From assembly GCF_047511655.1 (NCBI RefSeq), contig NC_133402.1:63988951-64052950 (forward strand): a stretch of 64,000 nucleotides of DNA. Direction: 5' to 3'. The translations under genes were made by a program, and so were the position numbers. Shown piece by piece: positions 23,748-35,387 of this stretch. The stretch is from Castor canadensis. Its lineage: Eukaryota > Chordata > Mammalia > Rodentia > Castoridae. Under the pieces are notes generated by a model. That model searched no databases. It was not told the origin of the DNA and worked only from the letters and a program-made list of their open reading frames with translations. Position 1 is the first letter of the stretch. The number at the start of each line of letters is the position of its first letter.

Positions 23748-25261
23748 TTTTGAACATATTAAGAAATGTCTTAGTAGCATTTTAGAATCAGATGGCTTCA
23801 TCAGTCAGTATAACAGCCGATAACTGCATTTGAGTCATTACTACTAAAACACAAGAATGCACTTCTCATAAAAATGTAAGAAAATAAAGCCTGAGACTAT
23901 AGATGGTACTGAAGTATGCTTCTACTGAATTGGTCTTTTCAGGTTATAATTTGAATGTAAATATACCTTTATGTAGTGGGAAAAGATATTCACAGTATTA
24001 ATGAATTAGTTCAGAAAGAGGTAGTTGGAGAATATTTTAGATAATTCAAAATATTTTGTGGAACATCACACTAAGATCTTCCTGGTTTGTAAAGGAAGAA
24101 TCAGCAAGTACAGAGTAAGATTATTTCACTTAATTACAATAATACTAATGACATTTCTTTTGGGATAACTGAGCATTCTTTAGTAATCCAGTATTGGTGA
24201 AATAAATTGCCTTGTGCTAAAATCTATTATATTTGAACATGTGTGTGTGTGTGTGTGCTGTAGTTCCACAAAAGCTATGGTAGGCAAACAGAATTTCCAT
24301 TTCTCTTCAATGTTCATTCAGAATTAGCTAAGAAAAGTAGTAATATATGCCATAGTTAATGACCAGGAAGGAAATGTACCACAATATGAAAAAACATATC
24401 AGACTCAATAAACTAATATAAAGAAGAAAAATGCTTTGTGAATTTTGCTAGGCCATGCAGGCATTCATTATAAGGATTCACGTGTGTATAACTGAAATGA
24501 GAGTTATCTTTGAGAATCAAATAGCATTTATTTATTGACATTAGGAGAAACTGAATAATAAATACATTCACTCATGTATATACAGGCACAGTGATCAATA
24601 ACAGGTCACTAATTGGCCCTTTCATTGCTATAGTTTAAGGATTGCAATGAGATAATGGGGTCACAAACAGGGTGACTCAGTAGTGGTCTCTTTAGAATAA
24701 TTCATATTATGGAATGATTTTAGCAGAGTCTTTGGAGTTCAGGGTCTGATTGCTAAAGAACAAAATAGAAGTTGGTTAGTCAGTTACTAAATGACTCTAG
24801 GAGACTTATGTTACCAAATTCACAAAGAAATGCATGTGTTTACCTGGTTGCCTCCTCATTTAATTAAAATGAGAAATATAATTGTCATAGAGACAGAGGA
24901 ACTTGTGTAGAAAGCCACAAGGGAAACCAAGTTAAAATCAGAGTGTTGCTTGGTGAGCAGTGAGTCAGAACAAGAGGAACTTGTTGCATGATTGAAACAG
25001 CTGATAATGCCAACTTATAACAACCCAACACATCTGTTGCCATCGTTAGTCTTGGCTGCCATGGGATCTTCTCAGTTGAGTTTGATGTATTAATACCACC
25101 AACAGGCACGGTCACCAGCTTGGGAGTTGGGAGCCACTTTGCTTCCTAGGGTGGCTGTTGCTTTGATTTTATTACATATTTTATGAGCCAATTTTATGAA
25201 ATGAACTCTTCAAATTTTGAAGGATCCAGCTGATACTCAAAGCAGCAAAGTGAAAGGAACA
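23748..25261. other. Unassigned sequence with a short GT repeat
   Basis: No gene recognised. The only repeat noted is the GT run at 24241-24257. Confidence 0.35.
24241..24257. repeat. (GT)n microsatellite
   Basis: Eight uninterrupted GT units. Confidence 0.9.
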
Positions 25262-25372
25262 TACTTTGTGTTTGAATCTTACTCTACAAATTACTGTTTC
25301 ATTGCTTAACCTCCTGAAGGCCAAAGTTTCAAATTTGTAAAATAAGATGGATGATATCAATCTTGATAGACA
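25262..25372 (+). mobile_element. MIR SINE fragment
   Basis: 'tttgaatcttactctacaaattactg...ttgcttaacctcctgaaggccaaagtttcaaatttgtaaaataagatggatgat' follows the MIR core order. Confidence 0.72.
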
Positions 25373-25399
25373 CCATCAAAAAACTCAGCCTAATGAGCA

Positions 25400-25570
25400 G
25401 TAGATAGGCTTGAGTCGTGTTTATGAATATTAACTTTGAATTCACATAGATCAGCCTGTGGTGCGTGACCTACTATTACTTTTCTTTTAAACCTCATTTT
25501 AGTTGTTTGTAAAAGGTGAATAAAATTATACCCCATAGATTGAGGTGCTGTAAAATGAAATTAAAAAAGC
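25400..25570 (+). mobile_element. Second MIR SINE fragment, same strand
   Basis: 'gtgcgtgacctactattac...aacctcattttagttgtttgtaaaaggtgaataaaattataccccatagattgaggtgctgtaaaatg' again follows the MIR 3' half, only about 30 bases after the previous one. Confidence 0.62.
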
Positions 25571-25978
25571 ATTTTTTTCTGGCAGGTGGCTGATTAAAAG
25601 AACGCTATCAATCTAAGGAATACCACTATTAGTACCAGTATTTCCTCCACCACTAGAACTAACAACACTACAGTGACTATGTCTTGAAGTATGATAAAGG
25701 AGGAAATAATACCCAAAACGTTTAATGATTCCAGGGAACATACCTGGTTTGAAGAGTTTTCTCTGTTTTTGTCAGTCCTTTGGCTGTGTTTAGGGTTGAT
25801 TGGAGTGATTACCTTTGACATTTATGAGTTCCTAAGAAGGGACTCCAGCACTTCCCTTTGGAGAACACAGCATTAAAACTGACCCTGAAAGACCGCAGCC
25901 ACTAAGGAAGGTCAATGCCTCACTGTCTGTAAACTACAGAATTCTCCTCCCACACCAGCAGCAATTATTTGGCATTTT
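25571..25978. other. Unassigned sequence
   Basis: Nothing recognised. Two small overlapping frames on opposite strands (25594-25821 and 25691-25876) look like chance. Confidence 0.35.
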
Positions 25979-26073
25979 AATTTTTTTTTTAAGTTTTTGC
26001 AGTGCTGGGGATTGAATCTAAGACTTCATTAATGCTAGGTACGTGCTCTGCCACTGGGCTCCATCCCCAACCT
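25979..26073 (-). mobile_element. ID-like SINE
   Basis: T-run, then 'cagtgctggggattgaatctaagacttcattaatgctaggtacgtgctctgccactgggctccatcccc', the reverse complement of an ID SINE with its A-tail. Confidence 0.88.
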
Positions 26074-26749
26074 GTGGTACTCATGTAGTATGCTGGGCAT
26101 CTTCAGTCTTGTGTCTAGGACTATACTTTTTTTTCTGTGAAAATTTAGAAAATGGTACATTTCCACTGTTGGGAGTCTGTTTCCTCTTCTCTGGATGAAT
26201 CTGAAAACACTTCAAAAGAAAAAAATTAGAAATTATACGAAAAGGGAAGCTTTGAGAAGAGCAGGTCACAGTGGCCATGCTCTTTGTAAATCATGAGATG
26301 AGACGGTGATGGAAATTGAGATGAGACAGAGCTTGTATGAGCTACATTACAAAAATGGTATGATATACCACAATGACTAATCATGATAAAAGTGAGCTGT
26401 TTTGCTGAAGGCAACTACAAAAATAGAAACAAGTGGAAAGAGTAAAACATTTTCTTACTTTGTCATGGGACCATAAGGTATATTGTGGTTATCTAACAGA
26501 TACTGCAGAAGAGCTGTAGAAAGTAGTTATCTAGTGGCCATTATGAAGATGTCAGGGAAATAATTCTTTCAGGTGCCACATGAGGAATTAATGTAGACTT
26601 ACATGGAATTCATTTAGAGACAGCTAAGAATTTTTCCTGGAGTTATAGATAGACTTGTGCATGAAATTCAAAAGTCTCATGTATTTCAAACACATGTCCC
26701 AAACATTTCCTGATTCCACACCTCCTGCCATAACTTACTTTTCCCACCA
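26074..26749. other. Unassigned sequence
   Basis: No gene or repeat recognised. Confidence 0.35.
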
Positions 26750-27215
26750 TGTTCCAATCTTACTGACTCAAACCAGAATCATATTTTTCTCTTTCACTCT
26801 TCTTTTTTTCTCACATCACAGAGTCAATGTGTTGGGAATCCCTTTTCATTCTCCTTTCAAAATATTCCTAAAATCCAACCACTCTCTACACTCTCTTCTG
26901 CCACCACAGTGGTGTGAGACACCATTGCTCCCTCATAACCTCATAAACACTTTCCCTGCTTCTACATTTGCCCACTATAAATTTTACTCCACAGAGTAGT
27001 AACCCTTGAAAATCTATATCAGTTTATGTAACTATTCTACATAAAACATGGCAATAACTTCCTGCTCCAATCAAGTAGAAACCAAAATCCCAAAAAATTC
27101 CTTCAAGATCTCCTATGATTGGACTCTCCATTGCTTATCTGCCTCATGCCTGTTGCCTTTTCTTTTATTCACTCCAAATCAGGAACGCTGAGTGGTTCCT
27201 TTTCTAGAATCTACA
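26750..27215 (+). mobile_element. L2 LINE fragment
   Basis: The order of words matches the 3' coding part of L2: 'ttctcacatcacagagtcaatgtgttggg', 'tttcaaaatattcctaaaatccaaccac', 'cttctgccaccacagtggtg', 'tccctgcttctacatttgccc', 'cagtttatgtaac...aataacttcctg', 'caagatctcctatgattgg', 'tgcctgttgcctttt'. Heavily decayed, no reading frame left. Confidence 0.72.
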
Positions 27216-28511
27216 AATCTGACTACTCTAGAATATTGGATAAAGTTTGTATTATCATCTGAAGTAAACCATGATAGAACTAGATTCATAGAAGCAGAAC
27301 AAATAAATTCATGAGTGCTAATGGTTCATGTGAACATATCATTACCAATAGAATTTCTAGACTACCTCATGGGATATAGCCAGGGTATTTGAAGAGGGTT
27401 GTTTTAGAATATTTAAATATTTTTAAAAAATTTAAATACTAAAAAATATTACATATTGTTTCAATGCATTAAAAAAGAAGTTATATGCTTATAAAAAGCA
27501 TGTCAATATATTTATTGGTATAAAACATGTCTTAATTTTTTAGCAATATTTGGACAAATGAGCAGACTTATAAAACCTTGAAGGAAACTTTATATATAGC
27601 ACATAGATATCTGAGATTTCAAATGTGGTAGTATACTCAACACTAATTTGCAAATTGTCTATTGGAGCCATTTTTCCAAACGGACAGACTATCACGTTAA
27701 TTCAGTGCTATACAGTGTTATTATGTAAGGTTTTGTACTTATATCATTTAAATACCATGATGAATATACATGTATAAACTATATTTGCTATTTTATGTGT
27801 TTTTTCACTAAAAAAACTTGAAAGCAGCTTTATGATATTAGAATATATACTAATGATCAATGTGTGTATCAAACAGAACACATCATTATAAGGAAGGAAA
27901 CAAATAACACCTGAAATTTCAGGACTTTGCGAGAACTTCCATGTATGTATTGGTGACTGTCCTTGCAACTTGAGGAACAAACATGCAGATACCCAATATG
28001 GACATGTATGTACACATACACGGTCATTGCACAGTCACTGCCTTTATCAATCTCTCACTTGTTTTACTTATTATCTTATTTCATTACCCTATCTTACTTC
28101 CTAAACCCTTCCCCCAAATCCCTTCATTCCTTATCAACAATGTTAATGGTCTGTTACATATTCTGTCAAAATCTGCTTAACTATTTAATCACAAACACAT
28201 ACAATAATATGCAAGACATTTTTGCTATTGTTGTGCAACTTTGATGTATGTTTCCTCTCAGGCTTTCAAAATTTAATCCATGCATGATTAAATCTCTCAA
28301 TTGTATCAATAGAAACTTAATCTTAACATTCTTTTAAAATTCTGAATAGTATTTCAAACTATTGTTACCCTATAATTATTTGCCAAATCCTCTGTTATTC
28401 TGTATAATTTTTACTTCCAGCTTTCTCTCTGCTTCCATAAACAATCACACAATACACATCTTTATACATAATATTCATTAACTAACTGGTGCTTTCAATA
28501 GCATATTTTTC
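27216..28511. other. Unassigned AT-rich sequence
   Basis: No gene. An AT-rich stretch at 27410-27480 carries TTAAATA-type repeats. The open frame at 27963-28244 is hydrophobic but has no family signature. Confidence 0.35.
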
Positions 28512-28905
28512 AGTTTGTGTTACTACAACAAAATAACTGAGATGGACAGCTTTATGAATAGAAAAGGTTTATTTAGCTCACAGTTTTGGGAGTTCAAAGT
28601 CTAAATAGCATACAAGGCTTGGTGTGGGTTACACCTTGATTGCACCCTGTTGTGGGGGTGGTGGATGGCAATGGTGAGACTGTGTCAGGAGCAAGCAAGT
28701 GATTAGCTCTCAATCCAGGAGCAGAGAGGAAGAGAGAGGCAGGGTCCCTCAGTCCCCATTAGAGGTCTTCCCCCAATGACCTAAGGACCTCCTACTAAGA
28801 CCCACCTCTTAAAGAGGTTCTGCCTATCCCAATACTTCCACTATGGGGATGAAGCCTTCTACAGAAGACCTTTGGGGAATACTCACCATTCTAACCCCAG
28901 CACAT
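28512..28905 (-). mobile_element. MaLR-type LTR relic, minus orientation
   Basis: The plus strand begins 'gtttgtgttactacaacaaaataactgagatgg...aaaaggtttatttagctcacagttttggg', the classic reverse reading of MaLR-type LTRs. It goes on with 'ggtcttcccccaatgacctaaggacctcctactaagacccacctcttaaagagg'. It belongs to the same general family group as 3396-3856 but on the other strand. Confidence 0.65.
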
Positions 28906-30179
28906 GGGTTCACAGGTGTGTTGATGATGGTTTTGGATTTACCAAGTTAGAAGATGATAGACTGGGTACCACTGAGAAAAAAAGAATGGGAATGCAAAGA
29001 CTCCATATCTTCCAAGACAACATTTATCTGTCATAGTGGAAAATGTTTCAGGTTTTATGCAAGGATCCTAACAATATATAACCAAGCCCCATTTTTTAGT
29101 AAAAAAACAGAAAAAGGACTGTTGAAAAACAATCAAATCATCTGATAGCAGAAGATGAAGTGGAAAAGAAACCATGGGGAGGAAAGAATCTTGCAATATG
29201 TGTAGCTAATTCTAAATAGAAAATGATAGAGCATATGAGAATGTCGACTTAAGAGATAAAGACTGACAGCAGGCAGCAGGGTTGCACTGCAAAGGAAAAT
29301 CTAGAACTGAAAGTCTGAGTTATCTCAGCAAAACTTGGAATGGGAGTTTGAGAGTAGGGTAGGAAAGATGTATTCTAAAGACTATTCTTACAGGGAGGAG
29401 TCTGAGCAATAAGTAAGCAGAAATACATGAATTTGGAAGAAGGAAACGTAACTCTGTACAAACTCATCCAAATTAACAAAACATAAAGTATAAGTGCCAC
29501 CCAAACAAGGAGAAATGAAATAATAAGTTAAAATAAGTGGAAACCATTAACTAAAATAGAACAGTAAAGTGAAATAAGCAAGTGTTTCCTTTTTTTAATT
29601 GAATGTGAACTTGTTCAATGACTCTCATAAGAGACAGAAGGCATGAGATTGTGATAAAACTTCAAATCTAACTTATCCAATTGATATTTATAAAGAGTGA
29701 TCTTAAAATGGTATGTTGAAAGAGGCTAAAAATGAAGAACCAGCGAACAGTGACCAGGCCAGGAAGCAGAAAGAAGGTGACAATATCAGTACTACAAAAG
29801 ACAATTTTTCAGATTGATGGCAGAACTTAATGAAAAAATAAAGTTAGAAAGAATACATTGTAGTAAAAAATTCCTGGGAATCAAAATATATAATAATTGA
29901 ATATGTTCAAAGCAAACTCTGAATAATGAAAGAAAACATTTAAAAATCAGAATTTAACACACCTTTTTGATTAGAGTAAAAAAATAAATTAAATAAAAAT
30001 ATGTTCAATAAATTTGATTATGCATGCATCCATACGCAATATCAATAGTTGGATACACAGATACAGTGCTTACTACAAATAAAGAAATCCTATACTGTAA
30101 GACATTACCGTATTACTTGGTATCCAGAAGTTGTGGAGGAGATAGATAAATTCAGTCATGGCTTCCTAGGTTTCAGTCC
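28906..30179. other. Unassigned A-rich sequence
   Basis: No gene or repeat family recognised. Base use is strongly A-biased on the plus strand from about 29450 to 30010. Confidence 0.35.
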
Positions 30180-30480
30180 TTCATGATAGGGAGGGCATAG
30201 TGGAGCCTTACAATGCACATCATGGTGGCTGAGGAGGAGAGGTGAGAGAGAGAGAGAGAGTATGCCTGTGTTAGAGAGCATTCTCCATTCTTTTTATTTT
30301 ATCCAGGCCTCCTGCACATTGGATGGTGCTGCCCATATCCCCACAGAACTCTTCCTCCTTTATTTCCTCTTGTGTCCGTTTTCGCTGGCACTGCCCTCAC
30401 AGCCACACTCAGACGTGTGCTTTACTAATCTCTTAGGCATGTGTCAATCACCTCAACTTGCCAATCAAGATTAATTGTTA
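30180..30480 (-). mobile_element. Rodent MaLR-like dispersed repeat, minus orientation
   Basis: 'tggatggtgctgcccatatccccaca', 'actgccctcacagccacactcagacgtgtgctttactaatctcttaggcatgtgtcaatcacctcaacttgccaatcaagattaattgttacac' follows a repeat I know from rodent genomes ('gatggtgccgcccacattcagg...tcaagttgacaatcaagattaaccatcaca'). A GA microsatellite (30244-30260) lies inside it. Family name not assigned. Confidence 0.5.
30244..30260. repeat. (GA)n microsatellite
   Basis: Uninterrupted GA run of about eight units. Confidence 0.9.
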
Positions 30481-30731
30481 CACCTACTAATGTAAAATTA
30501 ATAACATTCTCACAAATAATATTCAGCCATTGAAAAATAAAAATGATAAGCAATTTAGGAGAAATTGCTCTTATATTAGCAATTAACAATAAAAATACTT
30601 AATATTAAAAAAAAACACCAAAGGTGTAAATGAACGTAGGTGCATGCACACACATATAGGAAAATGTGGGAAAATGGACTTTTTAATCATAAGAAATTAG
30701 AACAAAAACCACCAAAAAAGTCCCAGTAACT

Positions 30732-30743
30732 AGAAAGAGCTTA
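30732..30743. repeat. Target-site duplication, left copy, of ID SINE
   Basis: AGAAAGAGCTTA, repeated exactly at 30833-30844. Confidence 0.75.
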
Positions 30744-30832
30744 AAAGATAAAAACTCAGGCTGAATGGGAGGCTCAAGTCTCAAGTGGTAGAGCGCCTGC
30801 CTAACTAGCCTGAGGTGTCAAGTTCAAACCTC
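30744..30832 (+). mobile_element. ID-like SINE with perfect TSD but no 3' A-tail
   Basis: The core 'ctcaagtggtagagcgcctgcc...caagttcaaacctc' is the tRNA-derived SINE. It lies between two exact 12-bp repeats. The A-rich stretch is on the 5' side (30744-30757), and the 3' end runs straight into the second repeat without an A-tail, which is unusual for this family. Confidence 0.75.
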
Positions 30833-30844
30833 AGAAAGAGCTTA
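30833..30844. repeat. Target-site duplication, right copy, of ID SINE
   Basis: Exact match to 30732-30743. Confidence 0.75.
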
Positions 30845-31535
30845 CCATTTTTGACAATATTATGAGAATAAATATAAAATCTAGAGGGACTGATTAATTT
30901 CCTAGTAGAATCTGTTATTACAAAGAGTTACAGTAGAAAACAAGAGAAATCTGACTAGAAGTCTTCCATTGAAAAAGACATCAGATGAGTTCCCAGCTGA
31001 AGTAAGAATTCTTATCAACATTAAATAGCAAGATTAATTTTAAACTGCAAAATCTTACTGCGATTGCCATTAGTATCTAAAACAAGATAGCAGTGTGTAC
31101 AGTCATTGCTATTATTCACCATTGTTCAACAAGTAACAAGTTTAGAAAATGCAATAAGGAAATGTCTCAAATTATAAAGCCATAGCTTTTGCAGATGTTG
31201 GATCAAGAAAAGCAGAACTTTAATAAATGATATGCAAATGTAATATATTCTGAAAATTTGATTAATTCCCAGAATATGATATAAAAATGAGCATTAAGAT
31301 CTTAAAATTCTTATCATTATTAGCCTAAATTTAACATATAACACAACATGAATGAAAATAGTCTGTATCCTGACACTCAAAGCTTAGAAAATAATCGTTA
31401 TGCCCTACTAACACAAATTTTATCTACCAGAAACCACTGATCGTTTCTAACAGTAAAAGCAAATTAAGAAAGCTGCACCATTGCTTGACTGTATTTAATC
31501 TTGGAAAATTGCCCCTTTTCCTTAAAGTGGCCTTA
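30845..31535. other. Unassigned AT-rich sequence
   Basis: No gene or repeat recognised before the CT repeat. Confidence 0.35.
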
Positions 31536-31560
31536 CTCTCCTCTCTCTCTCTCTCTCTCT
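31536..31560. repeat. (CT)n microsatellite
   Basis: About twelve CT units with one early interruption. Confidence 0.9.
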
Positions 31561-31984
31561 TGCTGTTTTGGAATTAAGGATTGACAAATACTGGTAAGTG
31601 GTAACGGTTAATTGACATTGGAGATTTTTTCCTATCAATATATTCTCTAATGATTTTTCTTTTCAAGTTCCTTGTAATGAAGCTTACTGTTATAACTATT
31701 GGATGTTTTATATGTCTTGGCAATCACAAGGAAAATACCTATAGAAGATCCATGAAAGAAAAAGAGAGTCAAAACACATTACTACAAAATAAAAATCAAC
31801 AAATTGCTAAGCAAGATAGCAAAATAAAAAATGAACAACAAAAAGCTATAACAGGCTAAAAGCAATGAACAAAATGGCTACAATAAGTCCTTTTCTAGCA
31901 GAAAGTACTTGAAATGAAAAAGGTTAAACTTTCTAGTCAAAAAACATCCATTTTATTTGATTAATAAAAAGGAGGGGATGAGGA

Positions 31985-32033
31985 GTAAGGAAAGAAGGAA
32001 GGAAGCAAGGAAGGAAGGGAGGGAGGGAGGAAG
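31985..32033. repeat. (GAAG)n/(GGGA)n purine repeat
   Basis: Imperfect GAAG units grading into GGGA units. It lies where the old L1 normally has an A-run, so it probably grew from that run. Confidence 0.9.
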
Positions 32034-32784
32034 TTAAGATCCCATTTTAGGCTGTTTACAATAGACTCACTCTAGACTGTGAGCACAAATAGGCTGAAAG
32101 TCAATGAACAGAAAAACAAAATAGTAACCAAAAGACAACAGGGACAGCTGTACTTACGTCAGACAAAATAGACTTTAAATTAAAAACAGTCAAAAGAGAC
32201 AGAGAAGGTTATTATATAATGATAAAAGAATCAATTCATCAAGAAGATAAAAACGTATACATATGTATAAGCCCACCAGCAGAGCACCTGAGTGTATAAC
32301 ACAAAGCTTGATAGATTGGAAAGGAGAAATAGACTGGCACACAGTCACAGTAGAAGATTTAAATATCCATTCAGCAATGAATACAGCAGCCAAACGGACA
32401 ATCAATAAGGAAACAGTGCTCTTCAATGTGACCATGGACCACACAGACCTTGAGAGCTGTGCACAGAACATCACATCCAGTGGTAGGAACATGTACCTTC
32501 TTCTTAAGCACCCAAAAATATTCTCCAGGATAAGTTAGGTCATGAAACAAATCTTAGCAAATTAAAAGACATACCAAGTATCATTTCTGACCATAATAAT
32601 ATGAAATAAAAAACAGAAGGAAAACTGGAAATTCACAAATATGTGGAAACTAAACAAGACACCCTTGAACAATCACTGGTTCAAAGAAGAAATCAAGGGG
32701 AACTAGAAATGTAACAAGGCAAATAAAAATATAAATAAAACATATCAAAATTATAAGATGCAGCAAAAGCAGTACTGAGGGAAG

Positions 32785-32882
32785 GTTTTTGTTTGTTTTT
32801 TTTCTTTTTCAGTACTGGAGACTGCATGCAGGGTCTTGTGCATGCTAGGCAGACACTATATCACTGAGCTAAACACCAGACC
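32785..32882 (-). mobile_element. ID-like SINE inserted in ancient L1
   Basis: T-rich start, then 'cagtactggagactgcatgcagggtcttgtgcatgctaggcagacactatatcactgagctaaacacc', the reverse complement of an ID SINE. Host L1 words flank it ('agtactgagggaa' before, 'ttgaggaaaatttatag' after). Together they suggest an imperfect target-site duplication of about TGAGGGAA. Confidence 0.88.
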
Positions 32883-33823
32883 TTGAGGAAAATTTATAGT
32901 GATGCTATCTGACATTAAAACAAAGATCCCAAATAGATTACCTAACTTTATCTCCTAAGGAACTAAGCAAGGAAGAACAGACTAGGCACAGATTTACCAC
33001 AAGGAGGGAAATAAAATAGAGAAAAGAAAAAATAACAGAAAAAAATCAACAAGACTAAGATTTTATATTTTAAAAAGCTAAGAAAAACTAACCAATCTGT
33101 AGTTAAACAAAGAAAATAAAAGGATACTCAAAATCAGAAATCAAAAAAGACACTCCAAGTGATAGCGTGGAAATAAGAAAGATTGTAAGATACTACTATA
33201 AACAATTATACACCAAGAGATTGGATAACTCAGAATAAATGGATAAATTTTGAGAAATGTACAACTTACTAAGGCTGAATCATGAAGAAATAGAAAACCT
33301 GAATAAACCAATTGTGAGACTGAATCATAAATCAATCTGCCAACAAAGAAAAACTCAGGACCAGATGGCTTTATTGGTGAATTCTACCAGAAACTAAAAC
33401 AATCAAGTCCAATCCTTGTCAAACTCTTCCCCAAACAGCAGTCTTAAACTCATCTTATGTAGTGAGCTTCGCCCTTGTGCCAAAGCCAAAGCCAAACTCT
33501 GTATGTGCAAAGAAGATGACAGCCAATACCCTGATGAGCACAGATGAACACTACTCAATAAAACACTGGCAGAATGTATTAGTTAGCACATTAATAGAAT
33601 CATATAGCATGACAGAGAAGATTTTACCTCTGGGAAGGAATAAGCCTTCAAGCTGGGCAAATTAATTAATACGACACACCACAATCACAGAAGGAAGGGT
33701 AAAAAACGTCACATGATCATCTAATTAGATGCAGAAAAAGCATACACAAAATTTAATGCCCTTTCATGATACTCTCAACAAACCAGGTACAGAAGGAATT
33801 CACGGCAAGATAAACAAAACTCA

Positions 33824-33931
33824 GGCTGGGAGTGGTGTTGGTGGTATACACCGACAAACCCAGCACTCGGGAAGCTGATGTAGAATGGTTGCAAATTCAA
33901 GGATAGCCTGAGCTGTAGAGCAAGACATTGT
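33824..33931 (+). mobile_element. B1 SINE
   Basis: 'ggctgggagtggtgttggtggtatacaccgacaaacccagcactcgggaagctgatgtagaatggttgcaaattcaaggatagcctgagctgtagagcaagaca' is a diverged B1. It is followed by an A/T-rich tail (33932-33976) that leads straight into the young L1. Confidence 0.88.
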
Positions 33932-33976
33932 ATAAATTAAATTAAGTGTATAGTAAATAAATATATACTAAAAATA

Positions 33977-34855
33977 TAGGAAATACTCTGGAGCTAGTAG
34001 GTATAGGTAAGAACTTTCTCAATGAAACCCCAGCAGCACAGCAACTAAGAGATAGCATAGATAAATGGGACCTCATAAAACTAAAAAGCTTCTGTTCATC
34101 AAAAGAAATGGTCTCTAAACTGAAGAGAACACCCACAGAGTGGGAGAAAATATTTCCCAACTATACATCAGACAAAGGACTGATAACCAGAATATACAGG
34201 GAACTTAAAAAACTAAATTCTCCCAAAACTAATGAACCAATAAAGAAATGGGCACGTGAACTAAACAGAACTTTCTTAAAAGAAGAAATTCAAATGGCCA
34301 GAAAACACATGAAAAAAATGCTCACCATCTCTAGCAATAAAGGAAATGCAAATTAAAACCACACTAAGATTCCACCTCACCCCTGTTAGAATAGCCATCA
34401 TCAGCAACACCACCAACAACAGGTGTTGGTGAGGATGCGGGGAAAAAGGAACCCTCTTACACTGTTGGTGGGAACGTAAACTAGTACAACCACTCTGGAA
34501 AAAAATTTGGAGGCTACTTAAAAAGCTGGACATCGATCTACCATTTGATCCAGCAATACCACTCTTGGGGATATACCCAAAAGACTGTTACTCCAGAGGC
34601 ACCTGCACATCCATGTTTATTGCGGCACTATTCACAATAGCCAAGTTATGGAAACAGCCAAGATGCCCCAGCACTGACGAATGGATTAAGAAAATGTGGT
34701 ATCTATACACAATGGAATTTTATGCAGCCATGAAGAAGAACGAAATGTTATCATTCGCTGGTAAATGGATGGAATTGGAGAACATCATTCTGAGTGAGGT
34801 TAGCCTGGCTCAAAAGACCAAAAATCGTATGTTCTCCCTCATATGTGGACATTAG
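33977..34855 (+). pseudogene. LINE-1 ORF2 C-terminal remnant, disrupted
   Basis: The remnant covers the region after the RT domain to the natural stop (34853-34855). Compared with the copy at 1047-2144 it has an extra A in a seven-A run at 34312-34318, which shifts the frame. It also has a CGA-to-TGA change at 34430-34432, inside the cysteine motif region, of the kind expected from CpG decay. The final 80 residues, ending in ICGH, are nearly identical between the two copies. It lacks endonuclease and reverse-transcriptase domains. Confidence 0.92.
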
Positions 34856-35227
34856 ATCAAGGGCAAACACAACAAGGGGATTGGACTATGAGCACATGAT
34901 AAAAGCAAGAGCACACAAGGGAGGGGTGAGGATAGGTAAGACACCTAAAAAACTAGCTAGCATTTGTTGCCCTTAACGCAGAGAAACTAAAGCAGATACC
35001 TTAAAGCAACTGAGGCCAATAGGAAAAAGGGAACAGGAACTAGAGAAAAGGTTAGATCAAAAAGAATTAAGCTAGAAGGTAACACCCACACACAGGAAAT
35101 CAATGTGAGTCAATGCCCTGTATAGCTATCCTTATCTCAACCAGCAAAAACCCTTGTTCCTTCCTATTATTGCTTATACTCTCTCTACAACAAAATTAGA
35201 GATAAGGGCAAAATAGTTTCTGCTGGG

Positions 35228-35291
35228 TATTGAGGGGGGGGAGAGGGAGGGGGTGGAGTGGGTGGTAAGGGAGGGGGTGGGGGCAGGGGGC
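35228..35291 (+). other. L1 3' UTR G-rich tract (potential G-quadruplex)
   Basis: Runs of three to eight G's separated by single A, T or short spacers, on the L1 sense strand. It is the counterpart of 600-668. Confidence 0.75.
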
Positions 35292-35387
35292 AGAAATGAA
35301 CCAAGCCTTGTATGCACATATGAATAATAAAAGAAAAATAAAAAAAAATAAAAAAAAATAAAGTTATTTTCACAGTTAAAAAAAAAA

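Larger units (their letters stand above)
31655..33823 (+). mobile_element. Ancient LINE-1 (L1M-type), left part: ORF1-ORF2 junction to mid ORF2
   Basis: The order follows an old mammalian L1. It starts in the spacer before ORF2 ('aaaatacctatagaagatcc...aaaacacattac'). The ORF2 start region follows ('aaaatggctacaataagtcc', then 'caatagactcactctagactg'). Next comes 'agacaaaatagactttaaattaaaaacagtc' and 'accatggaccacacag', then 'acaaatatgtggaaactaaacaagacaccc'. It continues to the RT start ('aggaccagatggctttattggtgaattctaccag') and 'gatgcagaaaaagcata'. Stops and indels are frequent; the longest remnant frame is about 90 codons (32263-32538). It is interrupted by an ID SINE at 32785-32882. It stops where a B1 begins at 33824 and resumes at 35931, so both belong to one element split by later insertions. 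Confidence 0.88.
33977..35360 (+). mobile_element. Young 5'-truncated LINE-1 (about 1.4 kb)
   Basis: From 'taggaaatactctggag' onward this is the same L1 lineage as 557-3005, now on the plus strand. It holds the last third of ORF2, a 3' UTR with a G-rich tract, and an A-rich tail. I could not find a clear target-site duplication: its left edge lies in the A/T tail of a B1, and its right edge merges with an A-rich stretch leading into the RWDD1 pseudogene. Confidence 0.93.
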
